From assembly GCA_964519895.1 (NCBI GenBank), contig CAZFLE010000022.1:1-64000 (forward strand): a DNA stretch of 64,000 bases, read 5' to 3'. The notes beneath the pieces were generated by a model. It worked only from the letters and a program-made list of their open reading frames with translations. It had not been told where the DNA came from and searched no databases. Made by a program: the position numbers and the translations under genes. Below are positions 8,378-18,782 of this stretch, one piece after another; the first letter of the stretch is position 1; every line of letters begins with the position of its first letter. This DNA is from CAYFPX01 sp964519895. Lineage in GTDB: Bacteria > Myxococcota_A > UBA796 > CAJQPC01.

Positions 8378-8884
8378 GTGAGCCTCTGGAAGGACATCGT
8401 CTTCGGGCGGGAGGACGGGATCCGAAGCAAGCTCCGGGGCCTGGTGATGGGGCGCGGGGCGAGCGGGGGCGGGGGTTCTGGCTCCTACACCCCGGCGTCG
8501 GCCCGAGATGACGCCAGGCCCGAGGCGGCGGAGAAGGCCCTGAGCCTGGGGGTCGAAGCCCCCAAGGACGTCACGCCGCCCGATGGCTACGAGGTGGTCC
8601 TGCACAAGGACGCCCTGGCGCCGGGCCAGGTCACGGAGATCATCGTGGCGGGCACCGCGATCGCGCTCGCAAACGTCGCCGGCACCTACCACGCGCTGTC
8701 CAACAGCTGCCCCCATGCCGACGGGCCCCTCGGCGAGGGATCGCTGAGCGGCAGCACCCTGACGTGCCCGTACCACGGCTGGCAGTTCGACGTCGGCACC
8801 GGGAGCTGCCTGACGATGGGCGAACACACCGTGCCGATCTACGACGTACAGATCGTCGAAGACGCCGTCTGCGTAGCGGTCTGA
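8378..8884 (+). CDS. Rieske [2Fe-2S] ferredoxin-like protein
   Basis: A 168-residue electron-transfer protein. GTG 8378 is chosen because an ACAGGAGGG ribosome-binding site ends five bases upstream and the downstream frame is continuous. The first 60 residues are a Gly/Ser/Ala-rich leader with no export signal. Residues 65-168 form a Rieske fold with both cluster-binding motifs: CPHADGPLG (Cys and His) and CPYHGWQFD (Cys and His). The layout resembles stand-alone ferredoxins that feed oxygenases, or NirD-type subunits. No oxygenase gene is next to it. The downstream neighbour, 8 bp away, is a kinase-like protein with a receiver domain, so a role in redox sensing is possible but unproven. Confidence 0.88.
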   Translation: MSLWKDIVFGREDGIRSKLRGLVMGRGASGGGGSGSYTPASARDDARPEAAEKALSLGVEAPKDVTPPDGYEVVLHKDALAPGQVTEIIVAGTAIALANVAGTYHALSNSCPHADGPLGEGSLSGSTLTCPYHGWQFDVGTGSCLTMGEHTVPIYDVQIVEDAVCVAV

Positions 8885-8891
8885 AGGACCC

Positions 8892-10289
8892 ATGGGCGAA
8901 CGGGAACCAGGGGCTGCGTCACGGCAGCGGGCCCTGGAAGCCGCCCTGTTCGATGCCAGTCCAGCCATGCAGCTGCTGTGCGATCTCGACGGCCACATCG
9001 TGGCCCGAAACCGGGCTGCCGGCGCCTTGGGGGACATCGAACGGCTGGTCGAGCTGTTCGACAAGCCCCAGGAGTTCGAGGCTCTTCGGGCCCGCAACTA
9101 CCTGGGTGCCGACCAGACGATGTTCCGCCTCGCCTGCGGCCGCCAGGTCATCGTGGCCGCGGCGCCGGTCGTGGTGGACACCGAGCGCTTCTGGCAGCTG
9201 GTGCTCCACGACGTGACGACCCACGCACTGGTGGGCGATGACCGCCAGGTGGCGCGGCAGCTTGCGGCGGTCGGGCGGCTGGGGCGCTTGGTCAGCAACG
9301 AGATCACCTCACCGCTGGCTGTCCTGCTCGGCCGGATCGAGCTGCTCCAGACCCTGGGCAGCCCGCCACCGGAGCTGTTGGCCCGTCACCTGACCGTGAT
9401 GGGCGAGCACGCCCGCCGGATCGCGACGGTGGTCCAGGACCTGGACGCGCTGGCCGTGCAGGGACGCGGTGGCCTGGCGCCAGTCGGGCTGCGCGAGCTC
9501 ATCGAGACCGTGTGCGACGAGCACGCGGCCAGTCTGTCGCGCCTGAACCTGAGGGTGCAGCTGGGCACGGAAGACCTGTACACCAGCGGCCACGCCCACC
9601 GCCTGCAACAGGTGCTCGCGACACTCCTGATCCAGCTCGCCGGCCACCTCAGCCAAGGCGCCCGGCTGTCCATCGCGGTCAGCGCCGTCGACAACGAGGT
9701 GCTGCTGAACCTGGTCGCCCATGCGTCCCCGCGATTCGCTGAGGTCTGCCGGCGGATGCTACGCAGCTGGTCGGCGGACAGCGACAGCCAGGACCTGGGC
9801 GCCGCCGTGGCGCTGAGCATCCTGGTGGCCCACGGCGGGCGCCTGGAGCGCGCGGCGCCGGGACCTGGACTGTGCCTGGCCTTGCCCCGCAGACAACCTT
9901 CGTCCGACGTGGCCGAAGGTCTGCGTGTGCTGTTCGTCGATGATGACCCCAGCGTCGTCGCCACCACCCTGGCCATGCTCGACTCGCTCGGACACGAAGC
10001 GATCGGGGTCGGATCGGCCGAAGCCGCGCTGACCAGCCTCGCCGAGGGGCCCTTCGATGCCGTGGTGACCGATCTGGTCCTGCCGGGTCTGAGCGGTCTG
10101 GGCTTGCGCGGGATCATCGCCGAGCGCTGGCCCGGCCTCGAGGCCCGGACCATCCTGGTCAGCGGCGCCCGGCAGCCCCCGCCCGAATCCGTGCGCTTCG
10201 TGCCCAAGCCCTACACCCGGGCCCACCTGGCCGAGGCGCTGGAGCAGGTCCTGCACGAAGACAGCGTGTCCGAGGTGAGTGCCAGCTGA
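8892..10289 (+). CDS. PAS / degenerate histidine kinase / response-regulator receiver hybrid
   Basis: A 465-residue cytoplasmic signalling protein. Residues 15-110 resemble a PAS sensor domain. Residues 125-335 correspond to a histidine-kinase core, but the H-box reads LVSNEITSPLAVLLG, with Asn136 where the phospho-accepting His is expected. The ATP-binding N-box (LQQVLATLLIQLAGH) lacks its Asn, and no DxGxG motif follows. Residues 343-460 are a receiver with all active residues: DDD (350-352), phospho-acceptor Asp394 in VVTDLVLPGLSG, Ser424 and Lys439 in VPKPYT. The receiver could therefore accept phosphate from another kinase while the kinase core acts only as a scaffold. It is 8 bp downstream of the Rieske gene and probably co-transcribed. 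Confidence 0.85.
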   Translation: MGEREPGAASRQRALEAALFDASPAMQLLCDLDGHIVARNRAAGALGDIERLVELFDKPQEFEALRARNYLGADQTMFRLACGRQVIVAAAPVVVDTERFWQLVLHDVTTHALVGDDRQVARQLAAVGRLGRLVSNEITSPLAVLLGRIELLQTLGSPPPELLARHLTVMGEHARRIATVVQDLDALAVQGRGGLAPVGLRELIETVCDEHAASLSRLNLRVQLGTEDLYTSGHAHRLQQVLATLLIQLAGHLSQGARLSIAVSAVDNEVLLNLVAHASPRFAEVCRRMLRSWSADSDSQDLGAAVALSILVAHGGRLERAAPGPGLCLALPRRQPSSDVAEGLRVLFVDDDPSVVATTLAMLDSLGHEAIGVGSAEAALTSLAEGPFDAVVTDLVLPGLSGLGLRGIIAERWPGLEARTILVSGARQPPPESVRFVPKPYTRAHLAEALEQVLHEDSVSEVSAS

Positions 10290-10295
10290 CCGCGG

Positions 10296-12217
10296 TCAGA
10301 TGTCGATGTCCTCGACCGCGCCGGCCTGGTCCATGATCAGGTGGAAGCGGGCGCCGGGGTCCTTGCCCATCAGGTCGCTGAAGGTCTTGTCCGTGGACAG
10401 GGCGTCTTCTTCGTTGATCACGACGCGCAGGAGTCGACGGCGCCGGGGGTCCAGAGTCGTGCTGTACAGCGTCTTGGGCATCATCTCGCCCAGGCCCTTG
10501 AAGCGGCTGATCTCGGGCTTGTAGCGTGCGGGCAGCCGGTTCAGGATGCGCTGCTTCTCCCGGTCGTCACCCGCCCAGTGGGTCTCCTTGCCGACGTCGA
10601 TGCGGTAGAGCGGCGGCTGGGCCAGGAACACATTGCCCATGTCGATGAGCGGGCGCAGGTGCCGGTAGAAGAAGGTCAGGAGCAGGGTCGCGATGTGGTG
10701 GCCGTCGACGTCGGCGTCCATGAGCAGGATGATCTTGTCGTAGCGCAGGCGGCTCGGGTCGAAGTCCTTGCCCATGCCGCAGCCCAGCGCCTGCACGATG
10801 TTGTTGAGCTCCTGGTTCTTGAGCACGGCCTTGAGCGACGCGGACTCCGTGTTCAGGACCTTGCCGCGCAGGGGCAGGATGGCCTGGGTCTTGCGGTCTC
10901 GGCCCTGCTTGGCCGAGCCCCCCGCCGAGTCCCCCTCGACGATGAACAGCTCACTCTTGGACGGGTCGGTGTTGCTGCAGTCCGCCAGCTTGCCCGGCAG
11001 GTTGAGCCGGTGGCTGACGGCGGACTTGCGGCGGACCTGGTTGGCGGCGGCTCGGCTGGCCATGCGGGCGCGAGCGGCCTGGATGGCGCGGAGCACCACG
11101 GCCTCGCCCCAGGGGCGGTGGTCGTGCAGCCACTGCTCGATGGCTGGGCGCAGCACGCCCTCGACCAGACCGCGGGCGTCGGGGTTGTTGAGCTTGTCCT
11201 TGGTCTGTCCCTGGAACTGGGGGTCCGCGATGTAGATGCTCAGTAGGCCCAGCACGCCTTCTCGCAGGTCGTCGGCGGTGAGGGTGACGTTGCGAGGCGC
11301 CAAGGAGTGGGTCTCGATGAAGTTGCGCACGGCCTTGTTCAGGGCGTCGCGCAGGCCCTGCTCGTGGGTGCCGCCGTCGGCGGTGGGGATGCCGTTGACG
11401 AAGCTGCGGAAGTGCTCCCGGGGCGCGTCGGTCCACGCCAGGGCCAGGTGCAAGCGGAAGCCGTCGTCGCCGTCGTCGCGCTCGCACAGGAAGCTCTCGG
11501 GCGTGACCGGGCTGCACTCCCTGTGCTTGAGCTGTTGCACCAGGAAGTCGGCCAGGCCGCCCTCGTGCAGGAAGACCCAGGAATTGCCAGCGGCTTCGTC
11601 CTTGAACTTGATGGTCAGGCCACGGTGGAGGTAGGCCTTGACCTCCAGGCGCTCGCGGATCAGCTCGCTGTCGAAGCTCGCCGGGCCAAAGATGTCCTGG
11701 TCCGGTGTGAAGGTGATCCGGGTGCCGCTGCCCCGGGCGGCGCCGATGACCTTGACGTCGCCCCGTGCCTTGCCCCGGCTGTAGGTCTGGCGGTATTCCT
11801 TGCCCCCGCGCTTGATGGTCGCCGAGAGCTGGGAGCTCAGGGCGTTGACCACGCTGCTGCCCACACCGTGCAGGCCGCCGCTGGTGATGTAGTTGCTGCC
11901 GTCGAACTTGCCGCCGGCGTGCAGGGTCGTGAGGATGAGCTCCAGGGCGCTCTTCTTGTGCACCGGGTGGCGGTCCACCGGGATGCCCCGGCCATTGTCG
12001 ACCACCGACACCTGGGTGCCCGACGCGTGCAGGATGACCTGGACCGAGCTGGCGTGGCCGTTGATGGCCTCGTCGACGGAGTTGTCGACGATCTCCCAGA
12101 TCAGGTGGTGCAGTCCCTCCTTGCCCGTGCCGCCGATGTACATGCCCGGCCGCTTGCGCACGGGCTCCAGGCCCTCGAGCACGGTGATGTCCCGGGCGGT
12201 GTAGCCAGTGCCGGCCA

Positions 12218-12218
<1 letters not shown>
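10296..12218 (-). CDS. parE: DNA topoisomerase IV subunit B (ParE/GyrB-type ATPase)
   Basis: ATPase subunit of a type IIA topoisomerase, which decatenates or supercoils DNA together with the ParC-like subunit encoded immediately upstream. The 640-residue length matches ParE (about 630) rather than full GyrB (about 800). GHKL ATPase motifs are present: EIVDNSVDEA (42-51), VVDNGRGIPVD and GLHGVGSSVVNALS. The TOPRIM and Mg-binding motifs follow: VEGDSAGGSAKQGRD, PLRGKVLNTE and LMDADVDGHH. ATG 12218 overlaps the parC stop in TGATG, so translation is coupled. The frame stays open for a long way upstream of this ATG, but that part only shadows parC. The gene is convergent with the kinase-receiver gene, 6 bp away. 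Confidence 0.96.
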
Positions 12219-14548
<2,330 letters not shown>

Positions 14549-14630
14549 CGCTGCTCAGGGGGGCTGGACGGAGGATCGGGGGGCGGACGGCGGGGGGGGC
14601 AGGGCTCGCTGGGACACGGGCCGCGGAGCT

Positions 14631-16472
14631 TCAGCCTAACCCCATCACCGACCCGGCCCCGTCTGATGCAGCCAGGATCCCCCGCTCTCCGTAGGCGATC
14701 CACTCCCGGCCGGGCAGCGAGCGGAGCACCCGGGTCTCCTTGCCGGTCAGATCGCGCTCCAGGATGCCGCCCGAGCGCGCGGGAGACAGGATCTGGCCGG
14801 ACTCCGGGTCGACCCAGGAGCGGGCGTCGAGGCCCTCGACTTCGGACACGACGCTGGTGCGTTCCAGGTCGACGACGACCACCGTGCAGTGGTCGCCTTC
14901 GGGCAGGCGGACCGCCGCGTAGCGCCCACCGGTGATGCCCCAAAGGCGGTCGACCTGGACCTCGAAGTCCAGGATGTCCCGGCCTTCTGCGGCCCGGCCC
15001 GCGCGAATACCGGCGGCCAGATCGTAGTGGCCCAGCACCCCGTCGCGATCCATGACCAACAGGTCGGGCCGGCGATTCACGAAGGCCAGCTTGACCACCG
15101 GCACGTCGGCCAGGGGGGTCGGGGGGTCCACGGCGTCCTTGCCCGTGCTGGGATCCAGGATGCGCACGGCGCCCTTGGGGGTGATCACCCCCAGCCAGGT
15201 CCCGCTGCCGGACAGAGCCATGCCCTGGGCCCAACCGAGCTCGAACGCGCGGTTGCTGGCCAGATCCCACCAGCGCACCCCACCGGCGCGCAGGTGCACG
15301 GCGACGATGTTGCCGCCCACCGCCACATCCAGGGCGCCATAGGTCTCGTGGCCCCCTTCGAACACGGCGCTTCCGTCGGCGGCCTTGAGCACCGCGATGG
15401 GCCCCCGCTCGGGCACGGTGACCAGGTAGTGGCCGTCGCGGTCCAGCACCATGTGCCGGGGGGCGGTGCCGACCGAGTACACGGCCCGGCGCTGATCGCC
15501 CTCCCAGACCGCCAGAGCGTCGTCGTGGGCCGCGATCCGGTGGGTGCCGAAGCCTGCGATGGCCACCACGGGGGCGATGCCCTCGGCCTCTTCGCTGCCG
15601 TGAAGCAGGCCGTCTGCGCCCGCGACCTCGAGATCGTGTTGGGTCCAGATCGCCGGCCCCGATGGATCCGGGGCGCCGTGCTGCCGGGATGCGGCCGGGG
15701 ACAGATCCGGCAGGTTGAACACGTGCACCGAGCGCTGGGTCACGACCGCGGCCCGCTCGCCGGCCGGGGACAGAGCCAGCCCGATGATGCCGGACCCGCC
15801 ACGGGTGGCAAAGGACCCGGCGAGAACGCCGTCGGCCACGCGCATGAGCGACAGGCCGGCCGGTCCCGCGCACAGGACCATGGTGTTGTCCCGGGTGAAG
15901 CAGGCGTGCTCGGCGGCCATCTGGATGCGGTCCATCGGCAAGGCTTCGCGCGTGCGCAGGTCGACCAGTCGCGGCTGGCCGTCGTCGGACAGGCACAGCA
16001 AGCGATCCCCGCGGGCGTCGAACTCGACGGTCTGACCGCCGAAGCCCTTCCAGGCGATGACCCGCTCCTGGTTGGGCACGTCCCACAGGCGGACCAGGCC
16101 GTCCACCGCGATCGCGGCCAACAGGCTGCCCTCTGGGGAGATGGCCACGCCCCGCATCGCACGCACGCGACCGGTCGCGCCCTCGCGCAGCTCCTGGAAG
16201 ACCGGGCTTCCGTCGTTGGTGCGGTAGACGCCGACGCTGCCCATGTCGTCGCCGACGGCGATCCAGGAGCCCCCCGCGATCAGGCCCAGGGCGCCCGTGA
16301 CCGGTCCGCCGGGCCGAAACACGAGCCCCGGCGTGCTCTCGCCCTGGCGCTTGACCGCCACCACGCCCCGCGCGTCAGCGGTCGCGACCGTGCCGCTGGC
16401 GGTGTCGTGGCAGGCCGCCGTGATCGCGGCGTCGTGCACGTTCGGGCAGAACTGGTCGGAGAGCGAGGCCAT
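14631..16472 (-). CDS. WD40-like beta-propeller repeat protein
   Basis: A 613-residue protein made of repeated four-strand blades with patterns such as GVAISPEGSLLAAIAVDGLVRLWDV and LALSPAGERAAVVTQRSVHVFNL (given in part). These match WD40/quinoprotein-like propellers that act as protein-interaction platforms; there may be two propellers. No export signal is seen, so it is probably cytoplasmic. ATG 16472 is preceded by an AGGA ribosome-binding site. The gene lies 82 bp upstream of parC on the same strand and is divergent from the first GH57 gene, the two starts being only 37 bp apart. No enzymatic residues are recognisable. Its function is unknown. Confidence 0.78.
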   Translation of the reverse strand: MASLSDQFCPNVHDAAITAACHDTASGTVATADARGVVAVKRQGESTPGLVFRPGGPVTGALGLIAGGSWIAVGDDMGSVGVYRTNDGSPVFQELREGATGRVRAMRGVAISPEGSLLAAIAVDGLVRLWDVPNQERVIAWKGFGGQTVEFDARGDRLLCLSDDGQPRLVDLRTREALPMDRIQMAAEHACFTRDNTMVLCAGPAGLSLMRVADGVLAGSFATRGGSGIIGLALSPAGERAAVVTQRSVHVFNLPDLSPAASRQHGAPDPSGPAIWTQHDLEVAGADGLLHGSEEAEGIAPVVAIAGFGTHRIAAHDDALAVWEGDQRRAVYSVGTAPRHMVLDRDGHYLVTVPERGPIAVLKAADGSAVFEGGHETYGALDVAVGGNIVAVHLRAGGVRWWDLASNRAFELGWAQGMALSGSGTWLGVITPKGAVRILDPSTGKDAVDPPTPLADVPVVKLAFVNRRPDLLVMDRDGVLGHYDLAAGIRAGRAAEGRDILDFEVQVDRLWGITGGRYAAVRLPEGDHCTVVVVDLERTSVVSEVEGLDARSWVDPESGQILSPARSGGILERDLTGKETRVLRSLPGREWIAYGERGILAASDGAGSVMGLG

Positions 16473-16509
16473 GGAGCCGGATCCTATCGTGCTGCGCTTG
16501 GAGGACCCC

Positions 16510-18584
16510 GTGACGGGCCTGTCGATCCTGTGGCACTTTCACCAGCCCGACTATCGGGACCCCAGCTCCGGTCAGCCGGTGCTGCCGTGGGTCCGGCACC
16601 ATGCCCTGAGGGGCTACCGGGATCTTGCGGTGGCGCTGCTCGAGTCCGGGGTGCCCGGCACCATCAACCTGGTGCCCACGCTNNNNNNNNNNNNNNNNNN
16701 NNNNNNNNNNNNNNNNNNNNNNNNNNNNNNNNNNNNNNNNNNNNNNNNNNNNNNNNNNNNNNNNNNNNNNNNNNNNNNNNNNCGGTGGCGCTGCTCGAGT
16801 CCGGGGTGCCCGGCACCATCAACCTGGTGCCCACGCTGCTCGAGCAGCTGGACTGGTATGCCGAGGGCGGGAGCGACCCCTGGCTGGAGCGGGTGCGCCA
16901 GCCCCCACAGGCCCTGTCGCCGGAGCTGCGCACCGGGTTGCTCCGGGAGGGCTTCGCGGGCCACCCGGCGATGGTGGCTGCCAGCCCTGGCTGGCGCCGA
17001 CTGAAGGCACGGGTCGACTCCGAAGGCTGCCTGGACGACCAGGGCCTGCTGGACCTTCAGGTCTGGTCGGTCCTGGGGTGGACCGGGTGGTCCCTTCGCC
17101 GGGATCATCCAGCGCTGCAGGGGCTCGTACGGCGGGGAGAGGGCTTCACCCCAGGGGACAAGGCCATGCTCCTGGCCATCCAGCAGGAGGCCTGTGCGAC
17201 CCTGCCGGACCTCTGGGCCCGCCTGGCCGAGGTCTCGGCGAGCCCCTGGGCCCACCCCATCCTGCCCCTGGTGGTCGATGCGCGCCACGGGCGGCGGTGC
17301 CTGCCGGACCTGCCCGACGTGGCCTTTGCCTGGCCCGGCGACGCAGCGGTCCAGCTCGCCTGGGGGCGGTCTGCCGTCTCGGAGAGGCTGGGGCGCCCGG
17401 TGAGCGGCCTGTGGCCGTCCGAGGGAGCCGTGTCCCCGGAGGTCGTGGACCTGGCTCGCGCCGCCGGGTTCACGTGGCTCGTGTCGGACGAAGGCGTGCT
17501 CGAGCGCTCCCAGCGGCAGGGGGAGGGCAGGGGCCCCTGGACCCTGGCTCGAGGCCTGGTGGGGTTCTTTCGAGACCGGTCCCTGTCGGACCTGATCGGG
17601 TTCCGCACCGCAGGGCGGGACCCCGACGAGGCCGTGGGTGAGCTGCTCGCAGGCGTCGCCCGACAGCAGGGACACGTGACCCTGGCCCTGGACGGCGAGA
17701 ACCCTTGGGAGAGCCACCCCGACGCCGGGCGCGGGTTCCAGGAGCGGTTCTTCCAGGCGCTCTCTCGGCACCCCAGGGTGCGGGCCACCCCGTTCGCAGA
17801 GGCCGCGGCCGAGCCGGTGGGCCGGGTGACGCGGATCTTCACCGGTGGCTGGATCAACGCCGACTTCGCCATCTGGATCGGGGACCCGGAGGACCGGGCA
17901 GCGTGGGCCCTGCTGGCCCAGACGCGGGAGGCGGTGGCCGCGGCCGGGGACCCGCCGGACGCGCTGCGCCACGTGCTGGCGGCCGAAGGCTCCGACTGGT
18001 TCTGGTGGTACGGACCCGAATTCCACAGCGAGCAGGCGGACACCTTTGACCGGCTCTTCCGTGCGCACCTGGGTGCAGCCTGGGCCGCCCTCGGGGTCAC
18101 GCCACCGGCCGCGCTGTCCCGCTCGCTGCTCGGCGCCGTCGCGCCGACGCGGGACCGGGCGCCTGCAGGCCCGGTGGACCCCTGCGCACCCCTGGGCTGG
18201 TGGGCGGCCGGATGTTGGGATGCGCGCCGTCCGGGCGGCGCGATGGCCGCCGGTGTGCGGGTGCTGGACCGGCTGGAGTGGGGGGCCGCGGACCGGGCGG
18301 TGCACGTGAGGCTGGTGATGGATCCGGCGGCTGCGCCCCAGCCAGGCGCCTGCTGGGTGCTGGACCTCGCAGGGCCCGGGGAGCCTCTCCAGGTGCGGGT
18401 CCCCCATCCGCCGGAGCCCGGCGCGGTCCTGGAGGTCTGCCTGGCCGCCCCCTCCCCAGGCCTCCACCGGGTCCACGTGGCCCTGTGGGAGGCCGGCGGA
18501 AGCGTGCGTGCCGTCGGACCCCCCGGCGGTCTCGAAGGCACCGTCGGGCGCGCGGGAGGGTGCTGGCGCGGCGGCTGGGTCTAG
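16510..18584 (+). CDS. GH57 glycoside hydrolase (alpha-amylase/amylopullulanase type), interrupted by an assembly gap
   Basis: Probably hydrolyses or transfers alpha-1,4-glucans (glycogen or starch-like polymers). GTG 16510 is preferred: a GGAGGA site lies five bases upstream, and the next residues (VTGLSILWHFHQPDYRD) match the family N-terminus. The upstream ATG 16471 would overlap the divergent WD40 gene start. The coding sequence contains 100 N (16683-16782) flanked by two copies of the same 55 bases. Merging the copies and deleting the N restores one frame of 639 residues. In that merged protein the HxHQP motif is at 9-13, the catalytic nucleophile Glu is about 253 in GLWPSEGAVS, and the acid Asp is about 343 in LALDGENPW. 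Both catalytic residues are present, so it should be active. Confidence 0.9.
16628..16837. repeat. 100-N scaffold gap flanked by identical 55-bp ends (assembly artefact)
   Basis: Bases 16628-16682 and 16783-16837 are identical over exactly 55 bp, with 100 N between them. A fixed run of 100 N with ends duplicated over 55 bases is what de Bruijn graph assemblers with k = 55 leave when they scaffold two contigs that actually overlap. Removing 155 bases (one copy plus the N) restores the GH57 reading frame, while the sequence as given breaks it. There is no real repeat or missing sequence here in all likelihood. Confidence 0.95.
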
Positions 18585-18782
18585 ACCGTCCGGGCGCGGG
18601 ACCCACCCCGACCACGCCCCTGGCCCGACGCCGCCCGTTGTGCCCCTCCGGAGGGCGAGATGGGCCTGATCCGGTGGGGCAGCCCGGCGAAATTCGGGGG
18701 CTCAGCCCGCCCGTTGGAGGGGCCTTTGGTGCCGCTGGGGACGCGCTGCTGGTAGCCTCTGGCGCTGCGGGCGTCAGGAGCA

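Noticed and set aside
16470..16473. Divergent start codons overlapping in CATG for the WD40 gene and the GH57 gene
   Set aside because: A GTG at 16510 with a strong ribosome-binding site and family-like N-terminus is a better GH57 start, leaving 37 bp between the genes.
16628..16837. A genuine direct repeat flanking an insertion in the GH57 gene
   Set aside because: The exact 55-bp identity with exactly 100 N fits an assembler gap; the frame is restored by merging.
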